From the NCBI GenBank assembly GCA_013214065.1, contig JABSPK010000002.1, positions 310,001 to 374,000 on the forward strand: a stretch of DNA of 64,000 bases, given 5' to 3'. The position numbers and the translations under genes are program-made. The notes beneath the pieces were generated by a model. It saw only the letters and a list, made by a program, of their open reading frames with translations. It made no database searches and was not told where the DNA came from. This DNA comes from Flavobacteriaceae bacterium. GTDB lineage: Bacteria > Bacteroidota > Bacteroidia > Flavobacteriales > Flavobacteriaceae. Below, piece by piece: positions 1-8,827 of the stretch. The stretch's first letter is position 1. Every line of letters begins with the position of its first letter.

Positions 1-2
1 CG

Positions 3-1082
3 GTCCTCATCAATACCGGTTGGGCCCTTTTGGAAGCGAATCGTCTCAATGAAGCGGAGCGTTATATGAAACAAGGCTTGGATATGGCCGTGGAAAGCAA
101 TTTGCCCAGCATGATCATTTTCGGTAACCAACACCTTTCGGACCTTGAACATGCAAAAGGCAACGATCGAAAAGCCTTGGAATACTATAAGGAAGCCGAC
201 CGTATGGACAAGGCGATCATCAATGAGCGCAACGTACGCTACATGAACGATATCATCTTGAAGTACCAAACCGAAAAGAAGAACAACCAGATATCGGACT
301 TGGCCAAGGAAAATGAGCTAGTGCGCCTGCGGCTGCGTAAAAACCAAACCACGATTTTGGTCAGTGCCCTACTCATCGGACTGATCGGCACCATCCTTTT
401 CATCATGTATCGGCAGTACCAATCCAATCAAGAGAAACGCGTGATCGGTCTCGAACAGCATATGTTACGCAGCCAGATGAACCCGCATTTCCTTTTCAAC
501 TCCCTGAACTCGATCAAGCTCTATATCATAAACAATGACAAGAAAAACGCGGTGCACTACCTCAACAAGTTCTCGAAGCTGGTGCGGCGTATCCTTGAAG
601 GGTCTTCTATGAAGGAAATCGCCTTGGCGGAAGAATTGGAGACCGTTGAGCTTTATCTGAATATCGAGAAGATCCGTTTCTCCGATGAGATCAATTACGA
701 CATCAATATCGCCGACGGACTGAACCCCGAATTGATCAAAATACCATCAATGGTGCTACAGCCGTTCTTGGAAAATGCCATCTGGCACGGCCTTTCGGCC
801 AAAGAAGGCGAAAAGAACATCTGGCTCAACATTGCGAATAAAGATGACATGCTCCTGCTTATCAGCGTCATCGACAATGGCGTCGGTCGCAAAGCTTCCG
901 AACGCTTGAAGGAAAGTCGGGTATTGAAACGGAAATCGGTCGGAATCGATATCACCAAAGAACGCTTGGCCAACTTTGCCAAGGACTTTCAAAATGATTT
1001 CAACGTTGAAATCCTTGATCTTTTCGATGACCAAGGCATGCCCAAGGGCACCAAGGTGGTCCTCGAAATCCCTATGGTTTAG
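3..1082 (+). CDS. TPR-containing sensor histidine kinase, LytS/YehU type (5' partial)
   Basis: The reading frame is open from the left edge, so the gene starts outside the window; the first visible codons already read as TPR helices. Visible order: TPR-like helices to about nt 270, a coiled-coil stretch, one membrane helix at about nt 354-414, then a His_kinase domain with the LytS-type H-box QMNPHFLFNSLN (His codon at 486) and a HATPase domain with ENAIWHG (about 774-794) and DNGVG (about 873-887). Known family members are membrane kinases that phosphorylate LytTR-type response regulators. No regulator is visible here; it may lie upstream. The 3' end overlaps the convergent DUF3109 gene by 11 bp. 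Confidence 0.9.
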   Translation, partial: VLINTGWALLEANRLNEAERYMKQGLDMAVESNLPSMIIFGNQHLSDLEHAKGNDRKALEYYKEADRMDKAIINERNVRYMNDIILKYQTEKKNNQISDLAKENELVRLRLRKNQTTILVSALLIGLIGTILFIMYRQYQSNQEKRVIGLEQHMLRSQMNPHFLFNSLNSIKLYIINNDKKNAVHYLNKFSKLVRRILEGSSMKEIALAEELETVELYLNIEKIRFSDEINYDINIADGLNPELIKIPSMVLQPFLENAIWHGLSAKEGEKNIWLNIANKDDMLLLISVIDNGVGRKASERLKESRVLKRKSVGIDITKERLANFAKDFQNDFNVEILDLFDDQGMPKGTKVVLEIPMV

Positions 1083-1641
1083 AAATCGCGTCCGCAACGG
1101 CTTCCAGTTCGGTATACCAGGCTTCACCGAACTTACGGATCAGGGCCTCCTTGACGAACTTATAAATCGGGACTTTCAATTCGTCCCCTAAACTACAAGC
1201 TGGATCACAAATGGCCCATTTGTGGTAATTGACGGCAGTGAAGGTCGAATATTCTTTGGTACGCACTGGGTACAGGTGGCATGATATCGGTTTCTTCCAT
1301 GAAGTGGCACCCTGATTGTAGGCCTCCTCCAACCCACATTTGGCAATCCCATCCGAAAAAATCACATATGCACATTCCTCATTATCGACCAAGGGTGTTT
1401 CCCATTCCCCATCGCTACCTTTGACAAAGGTTCCTTGGGCTTCGATAGCCGCGATTCCTTCCTTCCTTAAATAAGGTTTAGCCTGTTCGAAAACCGTTTC
1501 GAGTATGGCCGTCTCAGATTCAGCAACAGGCGCTCCTGAAGCCCCATCGACGCAACAAGCCCCTTTGCAAGCATTCAAGTTGCAGACAAAATCATTTTCA
1601 ACGATCGCTTCGGAGATCAGGGTCTTTTCAATTTGGAACAT
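1072..1641 (-). CDS. DUF3109 family protein
   Basis: A 189-residue protein beginning MFQIEKTLIS. It matches my recollection of DUF3109, a cysteine-rich family common in Bacteroidota whose N-terminus carries an NACKGACC motif. Further cysteines are spread through the chain (ECAYVIF, KCGLEEA, CHLYP, CDPACSLG), suggesting a metal or iron-sulfur site; that function is inference. The frame stays open upstream to 1704, but the extra 21 residues do not resemble the family and run into AT-rich upstream sequence, so the internal ATG at 1641 is chosen. It converges on the histidine kinase gene with an 11-bp overlap of 3' ends. Confidence 0.85.
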   Translation of the reverse strand: MFQIEKTLISEAIVENDFVCNLNACKGACCVDGASGAPVAESETAILETVFEQAKPYLRKEGIAAIEAQGTFVKGSDGEWETPLVDNEECAYVIFSDGIAKCGLEEAYNQGATSWKKPISCHLYPVRTKEYSTFTAVNYHKWAICDPACSLGDELKVPIYKFVKEALIRKFGEAWYTELEAVADAISKP

Positions 1642-1714
1642 ATAGCGGTGGAATTTTGCAGTAATCCATCCCAAAAATAAACAATGTAGGACATCCGGGG
1701 CCAACCCATTCCCC

Positions 1715-1722
1715 TACCTTTG
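1715..1722 (+). promoter_or_regulatory. Putative -7 box (TACCTTTG) for the MarC-like gene
   Basis: Matches the Bacteroidota TAnnTTTG box and ends 19 bp before the ATG at 1742. No convincing -33 TTG is seen. Confidence 0.4.
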
Positions 1723-1741
1723 CATTCAAAATTTCGGGAAG

Positions 1742-2314
1742 ATGAATTTCAACATCAAGGAAATCGCCACAGCGACCATGGTCTTGTTCGCGGTCATCGA
1801 CATTTTAGGGAGTATTCCGATCATCATCTCTTTACGGACCAAGGTCGGACATATCCAATCGGAAAAGGCCTCTATTGTCGCGGCTAGCATTATGGTGGCT
1901 TTTTTATTCGTTGGGGAACGCATTTTGGAGCTAATCGGTATCGACATCAATTCGTTTGCCGTTGCGGGGGCTTTCGTCATCTTTTTCTTGGCTATTGAAA
2001 TGGTCTTGGGCATCAGTTTGTACAAAGATGAGGAACCCGAGAGTGCCTCGGTGGTCCCCATTGCATTTCCGATCATCGCAGGGGCAGGAACACTGACCTC
2101 CCTATTGGCCCTACGTGCTGAGTACCATGTTGAAAATATCATTGTGGCCATCATCCTGAATATCATCTTCGTCTTCTTGGTCTTGAAATTCTCGGCCCGA
2201 ATCGAAAAGTTATTGGGTAAGGCCGGTTTAAACGTTTTCAGAAAAGTTTTTGGCGTAATTTTGTTGGCAATAGCGGTAAAGTTGTTCGCGACCAACATCA
2301 ACGCGCTGTTTTAA
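1742..2314 (+). CDS. MarC family (UPF0056) integral membrane protein
   Basis: A 190-residue, very hydrophobic protein with about six membrane helices: EIATATMVLFAVIDILGSIP near the start, a central FAVAGAFVIFFLAIEMVLGI, PIAFPIIAGAGTLTSLLAL and a C-terminal FGVILLAIAVKLF helix. This is the MarC layout, including the PxxxGPGT-like PIIAGAGTLTS segment. The family sits in the inner membrane; its substrate is not established, and the old link to multiple antibiotic resistance is not supported. It is followed after 17 bp by a small membrane protein, probably in the same transcript. Confidence 0.9.
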   Translation: MNFNIKEIATATMVLFAVIDILGSIPIIISLRTKVGHIQSEKASIVAASIMVAFLFVGERILELIGIDINSFAVAGAFVIFFLAIEMVLGISLYKDEEPESASVVPIAFPIIAGAGTLTSLLALRAEYHVENIIVAIILNIIFVFLVLKFSARIEKLLGKAGLNVFRKVFGVILLAIAVKLFATNINALF

Positions 2315-2331
2315 TACTTTAAAGAAGCATT

Positions 2332-2529
2332 ATGGGCAGGACCTTGATCATCATCCTCATTATTCTAGCTCTGGCTTTGGCAGCCTACAACAGCACTCTA
2401 CTTGATTTTGACAACCTTTTTCAGGGTGATAGTCTGATCGCTTGTATCGGTATCGTAGCTTCCTTATGTGCTATCGTGCTCTTGCTCATCTTCAATACGG
2501 CCAAGAAAATCGAAGATCGCTTGAAGTAG
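2332..2529 (+). CDS. Small two-helix membrane protein, unknown function
   Basis: A 65-residue protein. It has two predicted membrane helices, TLIIILIILALALAAY (residues 4-19) and a C-terminal IACIGIVASLCAIVLLLIF, separated by a short polar stretch with LDFDNLFQGD, and a charged tail KKIEDRLK. Flavobacteria often carry a small protein of this kind next to a MarC-family gene. The 17-bp spacing to the MarC gene suggests co-transcription. I cannot assign a function. It ends 5 bp before the convergent protease gene's stop codon. Confidence 0.7.
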   Translation: MGRTLIIILIILALALAAYNSTLLDFDNLFQGDSLIACIGIVASLCAIVLLLIFNTAKKIEDRLK

Positions 2530-2534
2530 CGCCC

Positions 2535-4157
2535 TTAGTCTTTCGAACGGATTTCGGCTTCTTCCATACGCTGCATCACCTCATCATCGATTTCAAGTAC
2601 CCGATCCAACATGATGTCATGTTCGGTTTTGATCCTTGCGGCTAAATTGGGGGAATACAGTTGTTCAGCGATATTCGCTTTGACATACGTCTTGATCTTT
2701 CGTTCTTGCCCGTAAAAATCGAGCTTGATGCCCCGATCCAACAAGTAATCGATAAACCGTTCGAAGAGAATGTCATCGACTTGGTAGTCTTCAATGAATT
2801 CCATTCGGGGGTAATTTTGAAAACGGCTGCGGTCACGTTCCAAGAATCGAAAAACGAAGTCGGAGAAAAAGCCTGAAGAATCCAAGCTTTCGACCCGTTC
2901 TTGGTTGATGGAACCGATCGGCACGAAGACATCGGGTATGATGCCACCACCACCATAGACCACCTTGCCCTTCGGAGTGACGAATCGCAACGAATCGGCC
3001 ACTTTAATGCTATCTACGCTCACCAGCTCGCCACTGTTGTAACGATCCATGAATTTTTGATAATAATCGTCGTGTCCCTTTTCATACGATCTTTGGATCG
3101 ATCGTCCGGTAGGGGTGTAATAGCGTGAAACCGTTAACCGTACGGCAGAACCGTCTCCTAGATCCATTTCACGCTGTACCAAGCCTTTGCCGAACGAACG
3201 TCGCCCGACAATGGTTCCGACGTCATTGTCTTGCAAAGCCCCGGCGATGATCTCACTGGCAGAGGCCGAACGTTCGTTGATCAAGACATAGACCGGTCGG
3301 TCTTCGAAGGTACCGCGATCGGTGGCGTACGCCTTCTTAATGGTGCCGCTCTTATTTTTGGTAAAAAGAATGAGTTTCCCCTTTTTCAGGAATTCATCCG
3401 CCATTTTCTCAGCGATACCCAAATATCCCCCCGGATTGTCACGAAGGTCCAAAACCAACTTTTTGGCACCTTTTTTCTCTAAATCGAACAAGGCTTTTTT
3501 GAACTCCTTGAAAGTTGATTCGGCAAAGCGATTGAGTTTGATATAACCCAAGTCGTTGGTCAACATGAACTCGGCGACCACGCTCTTTATCGGTACTACG
3601 TCGCGCTTGACATCGACATCGAAATACCGGTTTTCAGACTTGCGATAAACACCAAGCTTAACACGGGTCCCCTCGAGTCCTTTCAGTCTGTCGACCAATA
3701 GCGAGTTCGCTATACGCTTGCCGAACAGGGTGTCGCCATCAGCGGTCAATATCTTGTCTCCGGCTTGAAGGCCCATGCGATCACTCGGGCCGTCTTTGAT
3801 GGTTCGCACTACGGTCAAGGTATCACCGAACATATTGAATCGGATACCGATCCCCACGAAATCACCTTTCATGTTCTCCGACACGGCCTCCATGTCCTCC
3901 TTGGGAATGTAAACGGAATGCGGGTCGAGTTTACCGAGAATGTTGTTCACGGTCACATCGACGATACTATCGGTATCGATATCATCAACGTATTCATAGT
4001 CGATGTAATCGATCAATCGATTCAATTTGTCTTTTTTGGAATTCGTCGAGAAGAGCCTTTCCGGCGAATCATTGAAATGTAATTTTCCTCCAATGAAAAT
4101 GCCAATGGCCGCGGCCAAGGCCAACAAAGTAGGTATGAGGTAATTGTACTTCTTCAT
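2535..4157 (-). CDS. C-terminal processing protease (S41 family, PDZ)
   Basis: A 540-residue protein. An N-terminal membrane anchor or signal (residues 6-25) is followed by the S41 N-terminal domain (FVGIGIRF at about 100), a PDZ domain (about 95-175, GLQAGDKIL) and the protease core with the serine motif SASASEI at 297-303 and the lysine of SFGKGLVQ (K324), the expected Ser-Lys dyad. Known relatives cleave C-terminal tails of periplasmic or lipoprotein substrates. A C-terminal extension of about 140 residues follows, as in many Bacteroidota homologues. It lies 12 bp downstream of the dCMP deaminase gene, so the two are probably co-transcribed. Confidence 0.93.
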   Translation of the reverse strand: MKKYNYLIPTLLALAAAIGIFIGGKLHFNDSPERLFSTNSKKDKLNRLIDYIDYEYVDDIDTDSIVDVTVNNILGKLDPHSVYIPKEDMEAVSENMKGDFVGIGIRFNMFGDTLTVVRTIKDGPSDRMGLQAGDKILTADGDTLFGKRIANSLLVDRLKGLEGTRVKLGVYRKSENRYFDVDVKRDVVPIKSVVAEFMLTNDLGYIKLNRFAESTFKEFKKALFDLEKKGAKKLVLDLRDNPGGYLGIAEKMADEFLKKGKLILFTKNKSGTIKKAYATDRGTFEDRPVYVLINERSASASEIIAGALQDNDVGTIVGRRSFGKGLVQREMDLGDGSAVRLTVSRYYTPTGRSIQRSYEKGHDDYYQKFMDRYNSGELVSVDSIKVADSLRFVTPKGKVVYGGGGIIPDVFVPIGSINQERVESLDSSGFFSDFVFRFLERDRSRFQNYPRMEFIEDYQVDDILFERFIDYLLDRGIKLDFYGQERKIKTYVKANIAEQLYSPNLAARIKTEHDIMLDRVLEIDDEVMQRMEEAEIRSKD

Positions 4158-4169
4158 AGGTATTTGGGT

Positions 4170-4607
4170 CTAGACCATCTCTTCCAAAATGGGCATATGC
4201 ACGATTTCAACACCGGCCCGTGCTAAAAATCGCAATCCACTATCGTCTTTGTACGCATTCTGGTACACCACCCGTTTGATTCCCGATTGGTGGATCAGCT
4301 TGCTGCATTCCCGGCAGGGAGACAAGGTGATGTACAAGGTCGCGCCTTCACAGGACTGTGTCGATGCGGCCACTTTGAGGATAGCGTTGGCTTCTGCATG
4401 CAAAACATACCATTTGGTATATCCGTCCTCGTCTTCGCAGAAATTCTCAAATCCGGTCGGGGTTCCGTTATACCCGTCAGAAATGATCATACGGTCTTTG
4501 ACGATGATCGCGCCGACTTGCTTGCGCTTGCAATAAGAAAGCTTGCCCCATTCCTTGGCCATTCTTAGGTACGCCTTATCGTATTTTTCCTGCTTGCTTG
4601 AGTTCAT
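4170..4607 (-). CDS. comEB: dCMP deaminase (ComEB-like)
   Basis: A 145-residue zinc-dependent deaminase that converts dCMP to dUMP for dTTP synthesis. The zinc site is clear: HAE at 70-72 and PCRECSK with C98 and C101. The segments VGAIIVKDRMIISDGYNGTP and GFENFCEDE are typical of the dCMP/ComE branch rather than cytidine or guanine deaminases. Length is normal for the family. It lies upstream of the S41 protease in the same leftward run, with a gap of 80 bp to the HupE/UreJ-like gene. Confidence in the enzyme class is high; activity on dCMP rather than another cytosine nucleotide is inferred from family membership. Confidence 0.92.
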   Translation of the reverse strand: MNSSKQEKYDKAYLRMAKEWGKLSYCKRKQVGAIIVKDRMIISDGYNGTPTGFENFCEDEDGYTKWYVLHAEANAILKVAASTQSCEGATLYITLSPCRECSKLIHQSGIKRVVYQNAYKDDSGLRFLARAGVEIVHMPILEEMV

Positions 4608-4687
4608 AAACGTTACGTAGTGATGTTTTTTAAATATAGGGGCTTTGATGGCAGGTGCAATGGAATTCGCTTAAAATTAACGATCGC

Positions 4688-5272
4688 TCAATTAGGAAAC
4701 GTATCGATCATCATCGGTATTGTTACCAAGAGTACTATAATCGACGTAACACCGATATACCACTTCCGATTCAGTTTCAAGATTTCAACCAGAAGGTAAG
4801 CCACCACCAAGGCCAACAAGATCACCGTAACCTGCGAAAGTTCGATGCCGGTGGCAAAACCGAGCAAAGGTACGATCTTATGGGTTTCTTCAGCCATCAA
4901 CATATTGAAGTAATTCGAAAAGCCAAAGCCGTGTATCAGCCCAAAGAAAGCGGTCGCCAAGCCATGGAAATAGATTCCTGTCGAACGGCCCTCCTTTACG
5001 AGTCGAAACAGGTTGAAGCCGGCGGTCAACGCAATAGTCACGGGAATCAGGAACTCGATCAACCCAACATCGACCTTCACGATATCATACACTGAAAAAG
5101 CCAATGACAGACAGTGTGCAATGGTAAATATAGTAGCCAAAATGACCACCTGTTTCCATTGCTTGAAACTGAAAGGGATGGCAAGCGTCGCCAAAAAAAG
5201 AATATGGTCATAGGCATTGATATCCAATACGTGTTTCAGACCCAATTCGATGTAAAACCAAAAATCCTGCAT
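4688..5272 (-). CDS. HupE/UreJ family membrane protein
   Basis: A 194-residue protein with six or so membrane helices and the histidine pattern of HupE/UreJ_2 proteins: GLKHVLDINAYDHILFL near the N-terminus, FTIAHCLSLAF in helix 3 and GLIHGFGFSNYF in helix 5. Named relatives are linked to nickel or cobalt supply for hydrogenase or urease, but most Bacteroidota copies, as here, have no such enzyme nearby, so the substrate is open. The next upstream gene, djlA, ends 18 bp away, which suggests co-transcription. Confidence 0.85.
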   Translation of the reverse strand: MQDFWFYIELGLKHVLDINAYDHILFLATLAIPFSFKQWKQVVILATIFTIAHCLSLAFSVYDIVKVDVGLIEFLIPVTIALTAGFNLFRLVKEGRSTGIYFHGLATAFFGLIHGFGFSNYFNMLMAEETHKIVPLLGFATGIELSQVTVILLALVVAYLLVEILKLNRKWYIGVTSIIVLLVTIPMMIDTFPN

Positions 5273-5290
5273 TGCTCAAGTGTTATTAGG

Positions 5291-6022
5291 TTATGCGATA
5301 CCGCGTTCTTTTTGAATGGTCTCGTAGGCCTTTTGGACCTCTTTGAACTTTTCCTCGGCCCCTTTTTTAATCGCTTCGTTTTCTGTGACCACACGGTCTG
5401 GATGGTATTTTTTAGCCATTTTCCGATAGGCCTGTTTGACCTCATCGTCAGACGCCGATTTAGGGATTTCCAGGATTTTATAAGCATTGTCCGCCGCCTC
5501 GACGAACATGGCCATGATGCTTTCGAAGTCGTGCACACTAACCCTGAAATACCGTGCCAGCTCCCTAAGTTTGTCAACTTCCGCTTTGCTGACCTGGCCA
5601 TCGGCTTGGGCGATCCCGAAAAGAAAATGCAGCAGTTGTAAGCGCACCGCATAGCGGGTGCGTTGGGTCAGGTAGTTACATATCTTCTGCGCGGAGACTT
5701 CCCTTTTCCTGATGACGTCATTGAAGGTCCGGAAAATCGAATTGGCCCGTTCTTTGCCGTAGGTACTGATGAAATATTGTCGAACATAGTCAAGCTCGCG
5801 TTGGCTGACCTGTCCATCGGCCTTGATCACAATGGAACATAACGAAAGCAGGTTCAACTCAAAATCCGCCGGTGAAACGGATTGTCGACTAAAATCACGA
5901 ATGACATTCCGGCCATCCCCGCCGTTGATATTGTCGAAAAAGCTGCCTAGCAAAAAGCCCAAAATGGCCCCAGGAAACCGGAATACGAAATACCCCAGGA
6001 GTGCCGCAACGTACTTGATCAT
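5291..6022 (-). CDS. djlA: DjlA-like co-chaperone (TerB plus C-terminal J domain)
   Basis: A 243-residue protein with the order known for DjlA: a short glycine-rich membrane segment (residues 3-30, [21 protein letters not shown]), a TerB-like helical domain (about 50-165) and a C-terminal J domain with the HPD motif in KKYHPDRV (about 208). J domains stimulate the ATPase of DnaK; DjlA-type proteins present it at the inner membrane. It is the first gene of a leftward run with the HupE/UreJ-like, dCMP deaminase and protease genes, and a TATCTTTG box lies just upstream of its start. Confidence 0.9.
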   Translation of the reverse strand: MIKYVAALLGYFVFRFPGAILGFLLGSFFDNINGGDGRNVIRDFSRQSVSPADFELNLLSLCSIVIKADGQVSQRELDYVRQYFISTYGKERANSIFRTFNDVIRKREVSAQKICNYLTQRTRYAVRLQLLHFLFGIAQADGQVSKAEVDKLRELARYFRVSVHDFESIMAMFVEAADNAYKILEIPKSASDDEVKQAYRKMAKKYHPDRVVTENEAIKKGAEEKFKEVQKAYETIQKERGIA

Positions 6023-6044
6023 CCCTTATTCGTTCTTTGATTCC

Positions 6045-6052
6045 CAAAGATA
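6045..6052 (-). promoter_or_regulatory. Putative -7 box (TATCTTTG) for djlA
   Basis: On the minus strand this reads TATCTTTG and ends 22 bp before the djlA ATG. It faces away from the bacilliredoxin box at 6120, so the two genes appear to share a divergent promoter gap. Confidence 0.45.
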
Positions 6053-6119
6053 GGGTTTTGACCGTGAACGGGGTGATTTATGGCCTGTAAGGTCAAGTGG
6101 AATAAGCGACAAAATTTGG

Positions 6120-6127
6120 TATCTTTG
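6120..6127 (+). promoter_or_regulatory. Putative -7 box (TATCTTTG) for the bacilliredoxin gene
   Basis: Matches TAnnTTTG and ends 20 bp before the ATG at 6148. No clear TTG at the -33 position. Confidence 0.45.
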
Positions 6128-6147
6128 TCTTTTGAAAAAAGTAGCTT

Positions 6148-6558
6148 ATGTATCCTGAAGAATTAGTAAAACCGATGAGAGCCGACTTGGCGGATGCCGG
6201 GTTCGAAGAGTTATATACCAGCGAAGCCGTTGAAGGCGCCCTTAAAAAGGAAGGTACGACCTTGGTCGTGGTGAATTCCGTTTGTGGCTGTGCTGCGGCG
6301 AATGCCCGACCTGCAGCCAAATTAAGCCTGCAAAATGGAAAAACACCCAATCACTTGGTCACCGTTTTCGCAGGGGTCGATATGGAAGCCGTTGAAACGG
6401 CACGTAACCATATGGTGCCATTTCCACCTTCATCCCCTAGTATGGCCTTGTTCAAGGATGGGGAGTTGGTCCATATGATCGAACGCCACCATATCGAAGG
6501 CCGACCAGCTGAGATGATCGCCGAAAACCTCACTGGGGCTTACGACGAATTTTGCTGA
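6148..6558 (+). CDS. Bacilliredoxin, BrxA/BrxB family
   Basis: A 136-residue protein with the CGC redox motif of this family at residues 46-48 (NSVCGCAAANARPA). Known members remove bacillithiol from S-bacillithiolated proteins in the cytoplasm; many Bacteroidota make bacillithiol, so that role is plausible. The downstream segments VFAGVDMEAVETAR and HMIERHHIEGR are also typical, and the length is normal. It is a single-gene unit, with its own -7 box upstream and a strong terminator 20 bp after the stop. Confidence 0.93.
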   Translation: MYPEELVKPMRADLADAGFEELYTSEAVEGALKKEGTTLVVVNSVCGCAAANARPAAKLSLQNGKTPNHLVTVFAGVDMEAVETARNHMVPFPPSSPSMALFKDGELVHMIERHHIEGRPAEMIAENLTGAYDEFC

Positions 6559-6579
6559 ATACCGGCTTAAAGGAATTTT

Positions 6580-6605
6580 GAAACCGCCATTACGGCGGTT
6601 TTTTA
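6580..6605 (+). terminator. Intrinsic terminator after the bacilliredoxin gene
   Basis: The stem AACCGCC/GGCGGTT with a short ATTAC-type loop is followed by a run of six T. It lies between the stop at 6558 and the SDR start at 6615. Confidence 0.85.
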
Positions 6606-6614
6606 TTGCATCCC

Positions 6615-7328
6615 ATGAAAAAAGCGATCATCATCGGTGCCAGTTCAGGAATCGGAAGGGCCCTTGCCATGGAATTGGTTTCTGACGGATATCATATCGG
6701 TATCGTCGGTCGGCGGGCATCACTGCTCGAAAGTGCGAAAAGCGAGTATCCTGATTACCTGACCATCGGCAACTTCGACGTGCTCAAACCCGATATTCCC
6801 AATCGGCTCGATGCACTCGTCGCATCGCTTGGGGGTCTCGATGTTTTGGTCATTTCAGCCGGCACCGGAGAACTCAACCCCACCCTAGCCCCTGAACATA
6901 TCGAGAAGACCAATGCCCTGAACGTCGATGCCTTTAGCAGATTGGCCGTCTGGGGCTATCGCCTCTTCCAAAAACAGGGTCATGGCCATTTGGTGACGAT
7001 ATCGTCGCTTGCCGGATTGCGTGGTGGTGGTATCGCCCCCTCTTACAACGCCACCAAAGCCTATCAGCTGAATTTTTTGGAAGGTTTGCGGCAAAAAAAC
7101 CAGAAAGAACAAACCGGTTTGATCCTTACCGATGTGAGACCGGGTTTCGTTGATACGGCCATGGCGAAAGGGGAAGGCCAGTTTTGGGTCGCCCCGGTCG
7201 AAAAGGCCGCACGACAGATCGCCAAGGCCATCCGAAATGAAAAAGAAGTTGTCTATATCACAAAAAGATGGCGGTTGATTGCCTTGCTTCTAAAAATTTT
7301 ACCAACTTGGCTTTACAAACGTTTTTGA
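6615..7328 (+). CDS. SDR family oxidoreductase
   Basis: A 237-residue short-chain dehydrogenase/reductase. The Rossmann glycine motif GASSGIG is at 8-14, the NAG-like motif is ISAGTGE near 81-87, the catalytic serine is in TISSLAG (about 130) and the active-site pair is in YNATK (Y144, K148). The frame opens at a TTG at 6606, but the ATG at 6615 gives the standard MKKAIIIGASSGIG start. The C-terminus is hydrophobic (LIALLLKILPTWLYKRF), as in membrane-associated lipid reductases. One base separates it from the acyltransferase gene, so a lipid-related substrate is likely. Confidence 0.9.
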   Translation: MKKAIIIGASSGIGRALAMELVSDGYHIGIVGRRASLLESAKSEYPDYLTIGNFDVLKPDIPNRLDALVASLGGLDVLVISAGTGELNPTLAPEHIEKTNALNVDAFSRLAVWGYRLFQKQGHGHLVTISSLAGLRGGGIAPSYNATKAYQLNFLEGLRQKNQKEQTGLILTDVRPGFVDTAMAKGEGQFWVAPVEKAARQIAKAIRNEKEVVYITKRWRLIALLLKILPTWLYKRF

Positions 7329-7329
7329 A

Positions 7330-8061
7330 ATGGTCCGGTTGCTTTCCTATCCCTTGACGATCATCTATTTCTTCTTTTTCGGGTTGACCCTTGTGGTATT
7401 CCACCCGATTCAGTGGGTGGCCTTGAACCTATTCGGATACCGCGCCCATAAGGCTAGTGTCAGCCTATTGAATTGGTTTTTGATGCGTTGTACGAACCTT
7501 ATCGGAACCCGTTACCGTTTCGACAATGCCTACAACATCCCCACCGATCGGCCATTGATCATCGTGACCAATCATCAAAGCATGTACGACATCCCCCCCA
7601 TCATTTGGTATATGCGAAAACATCACCCCAAATTCGTAAGCAAAAAAGAACTGGGTAAGGGTATCCCAAGCGTATCCTTCAACCTGCGTCATGGGGGTTC
7701 GGCATTGATCGATCGCAAAGATCCGAATCAAGCCCTCCATGCCATCGCCGAATTGGGTCGCTATATCGAGACGCACCATCGTAGTGCGGTGATTTTTCCG
7801 GAAGGTACCCGAAGTAGGGACGGCAGGCCCAAAACCTTCAAGCCTTCGGGACTGAAAACCCTCATCAAGAAAGCGCCTTCGGCCTTGATCGTTCCGATCA
7901 CCATCAACAATTCATGGAAATTGCTTCGCTTTGGCCAATTTCCGATGGGGCTTGGCAGCTATTTGAAATTCAAGGTCCAAGAACCTATTCCCATTGAAGG
8001 CGATATCGAGGCGTTGGTCAAAAAAGTGGAACATGCCGTCATCAAAGACCTCGTCTATTGA
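7330..8061 (+). CDS. 1-acyl-sn-glycerol-3-phosphate acyltransferase (PlsC-like)
   Basis: A 243-residue lysophospholipid acyltransferase. An N-terminal membrane helix (LTIIYFFFFGLTLVVF) precedes the catalytic NHQSMYD motif (H82, D87) and the substrate-binding FPEGTRSR at 156-163. Known PlsC enzymes add the second acyl chain to make phosphatidic acid at the inner membrane. It sits between the SDR and the HD-domain gene with spacings of one base on both sides, a tight three-gene operon. The acyl acceptor could differ from lysophosphatidate, since Bacteroidota have several paralogues for aminolipid synthesis. Confidence 0.9.
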   Translation: MVRLLSYPLTIIYFFFFGLTLVVFHPIQWVALNLFGYRAHKASVSLLNWFLMRCTNLIGTRYRFDNAYNIPTDRPLIIVTNHQSMYDIPPIIWYMRKHHPKFVSKKELGKGIPSVSFNLRHGGSALIDRKDPNQALHAIAELGRYIETHHRSAVIFPEGTRSRDGRPKTFKPSGLKTLIKKAPSALIVPITINNSWKLLRFGQFPMGLGSYLKFKVQEPIPIEGDIEALVKKVEHAVIKDLVY

Positions 8062-8062
8062 T

Positions 8063-8719
8063 ATGGAAGAAAAGGATATCATAGCGCGGACCAAAGCCTT
8101 TGTGAAACTCCAATTGAAAGATGCCGAAGGGGGGCATGATTGGTTTCATATCGAACGGGTCTATAACAACGCAGTCCGCATTTCCGAAGAGGAACCCGTC
8201 AACGGCTTGGTCGTTCGCCTTGCGGCCTTGTTGCATGATATCGCCGATCCAAAATTCCATGGGGGCGATGAAAAGCTCGGACCGAAAATCGCCGGTGATT
8301 TCCTTCGCAGCTTAGCCGTCGAAACGGAGCTGAGCGACCATATCGTGGCTATCATCGCCAACATGTCGTTTAAAAACAGTTTAGATCCCGGAACGACCTT
8401 CAGCTCCAAAGAAATGGAAGTCGTTCAAGATGCCGACCGGCTCGATGCTATAGGAGCGATCGGTATCGCGCGGGCTTTCAATTATGGTGGATTCAAAAAC
8501 AGGGCCATGTACGATCCCGATATTGCACCGGTCTTGAACATGACCAAAGCGGAGTACAAGAAATCAACAGCGCCCACGATCAACCATTTTTATGAAAAGT
8601 TGCTGTTGTTGAAAGAGCGCATGCACACCGCAACGGCCCGAAAACTCGCCGATGCCCGACATCAATACATGTTGGGTTACCTCGAACAATTCTATGCCGA
8701 ATGGAAGGGTGATCGGTAA
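8063..8719 (+). CDS. HD domain phosphohydrolase
   Basis: A 218-residue protein beginning MEEKDIIART. It carries the HD metal site in order: H25/H29 in GGHDWFHIERV, HD at 58-59 in LLHDIADPKF, and a distal aspartate in QDADRLDAIGAIG. This is the YedJ/YpgQ-type HD hydrolase pattern. Relatives act on nucleotides or pyrophosphate; the substrate here is unknown. An upstream in-frame start at 7994 lies inside plsC and gives unrelated residues, so the ATG at 8063, one base after the plsC stop, is used. Confidence 0.88.
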   Translation: MEEKDIIARTKAFVKLQLKDAEGGHDWFHIERVYNNAVRISEEEPVNGLVVRLAALLHDIADPKFHGGDEKLGPKIAGDFLRSLAVETELSDHIVAIIANMSFKNSLDPGTTFSSKEMEVVQDADRLDAIGAIGIARAFNYGGFKNRAMYDPDIAPVLNMTKAEYKKSTAPTINHFYEKLLLLKERMHTATARKLADARHQYMLGYLEQFYAEWKGDR

Positions 8720-8827
8720 TCGCACCCCTAATTACCCGCCAAAAATAAGTTGCATTTTGAACCGCTGCCCACGACCGCTTCGTTCTTAGTTTTTTGTATC
8801 TTCAAACCATTCCTTAATCCAATTGAA

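Noticed and set aside
1072-1082. Short 3' overlaps between convergent genes (also 36959-36984, 38787-38790 and 59822-59825)
   Set aside because: Overlaps of a few bases are normal in compact genomes; nothing suggests a regulatory role.
756-1127. 123-residue open frame antisense to the kinase
   Set aside because: Covers the conserved HATPase domain of the sense gene; no homology or promoter.
1726-2301. 191-residue open frame antisense to the MarC-like gene
   Set aside because: It is the shadow of a hydrophobic coding region; the sense strand has a family match and a promoter box.
5114-5641. 175-residue open frame antisense to djlA and the HupE-like gene
   Set aside because: Spans two opposite-strand genes with clear domains and has no recognisable protein features.
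7465-7779. 104-residue open frame antisense to the PlsC-like gene
   Set aside because: Shadow of a well-conserved acyltransferase with its motifs on the sense strand.
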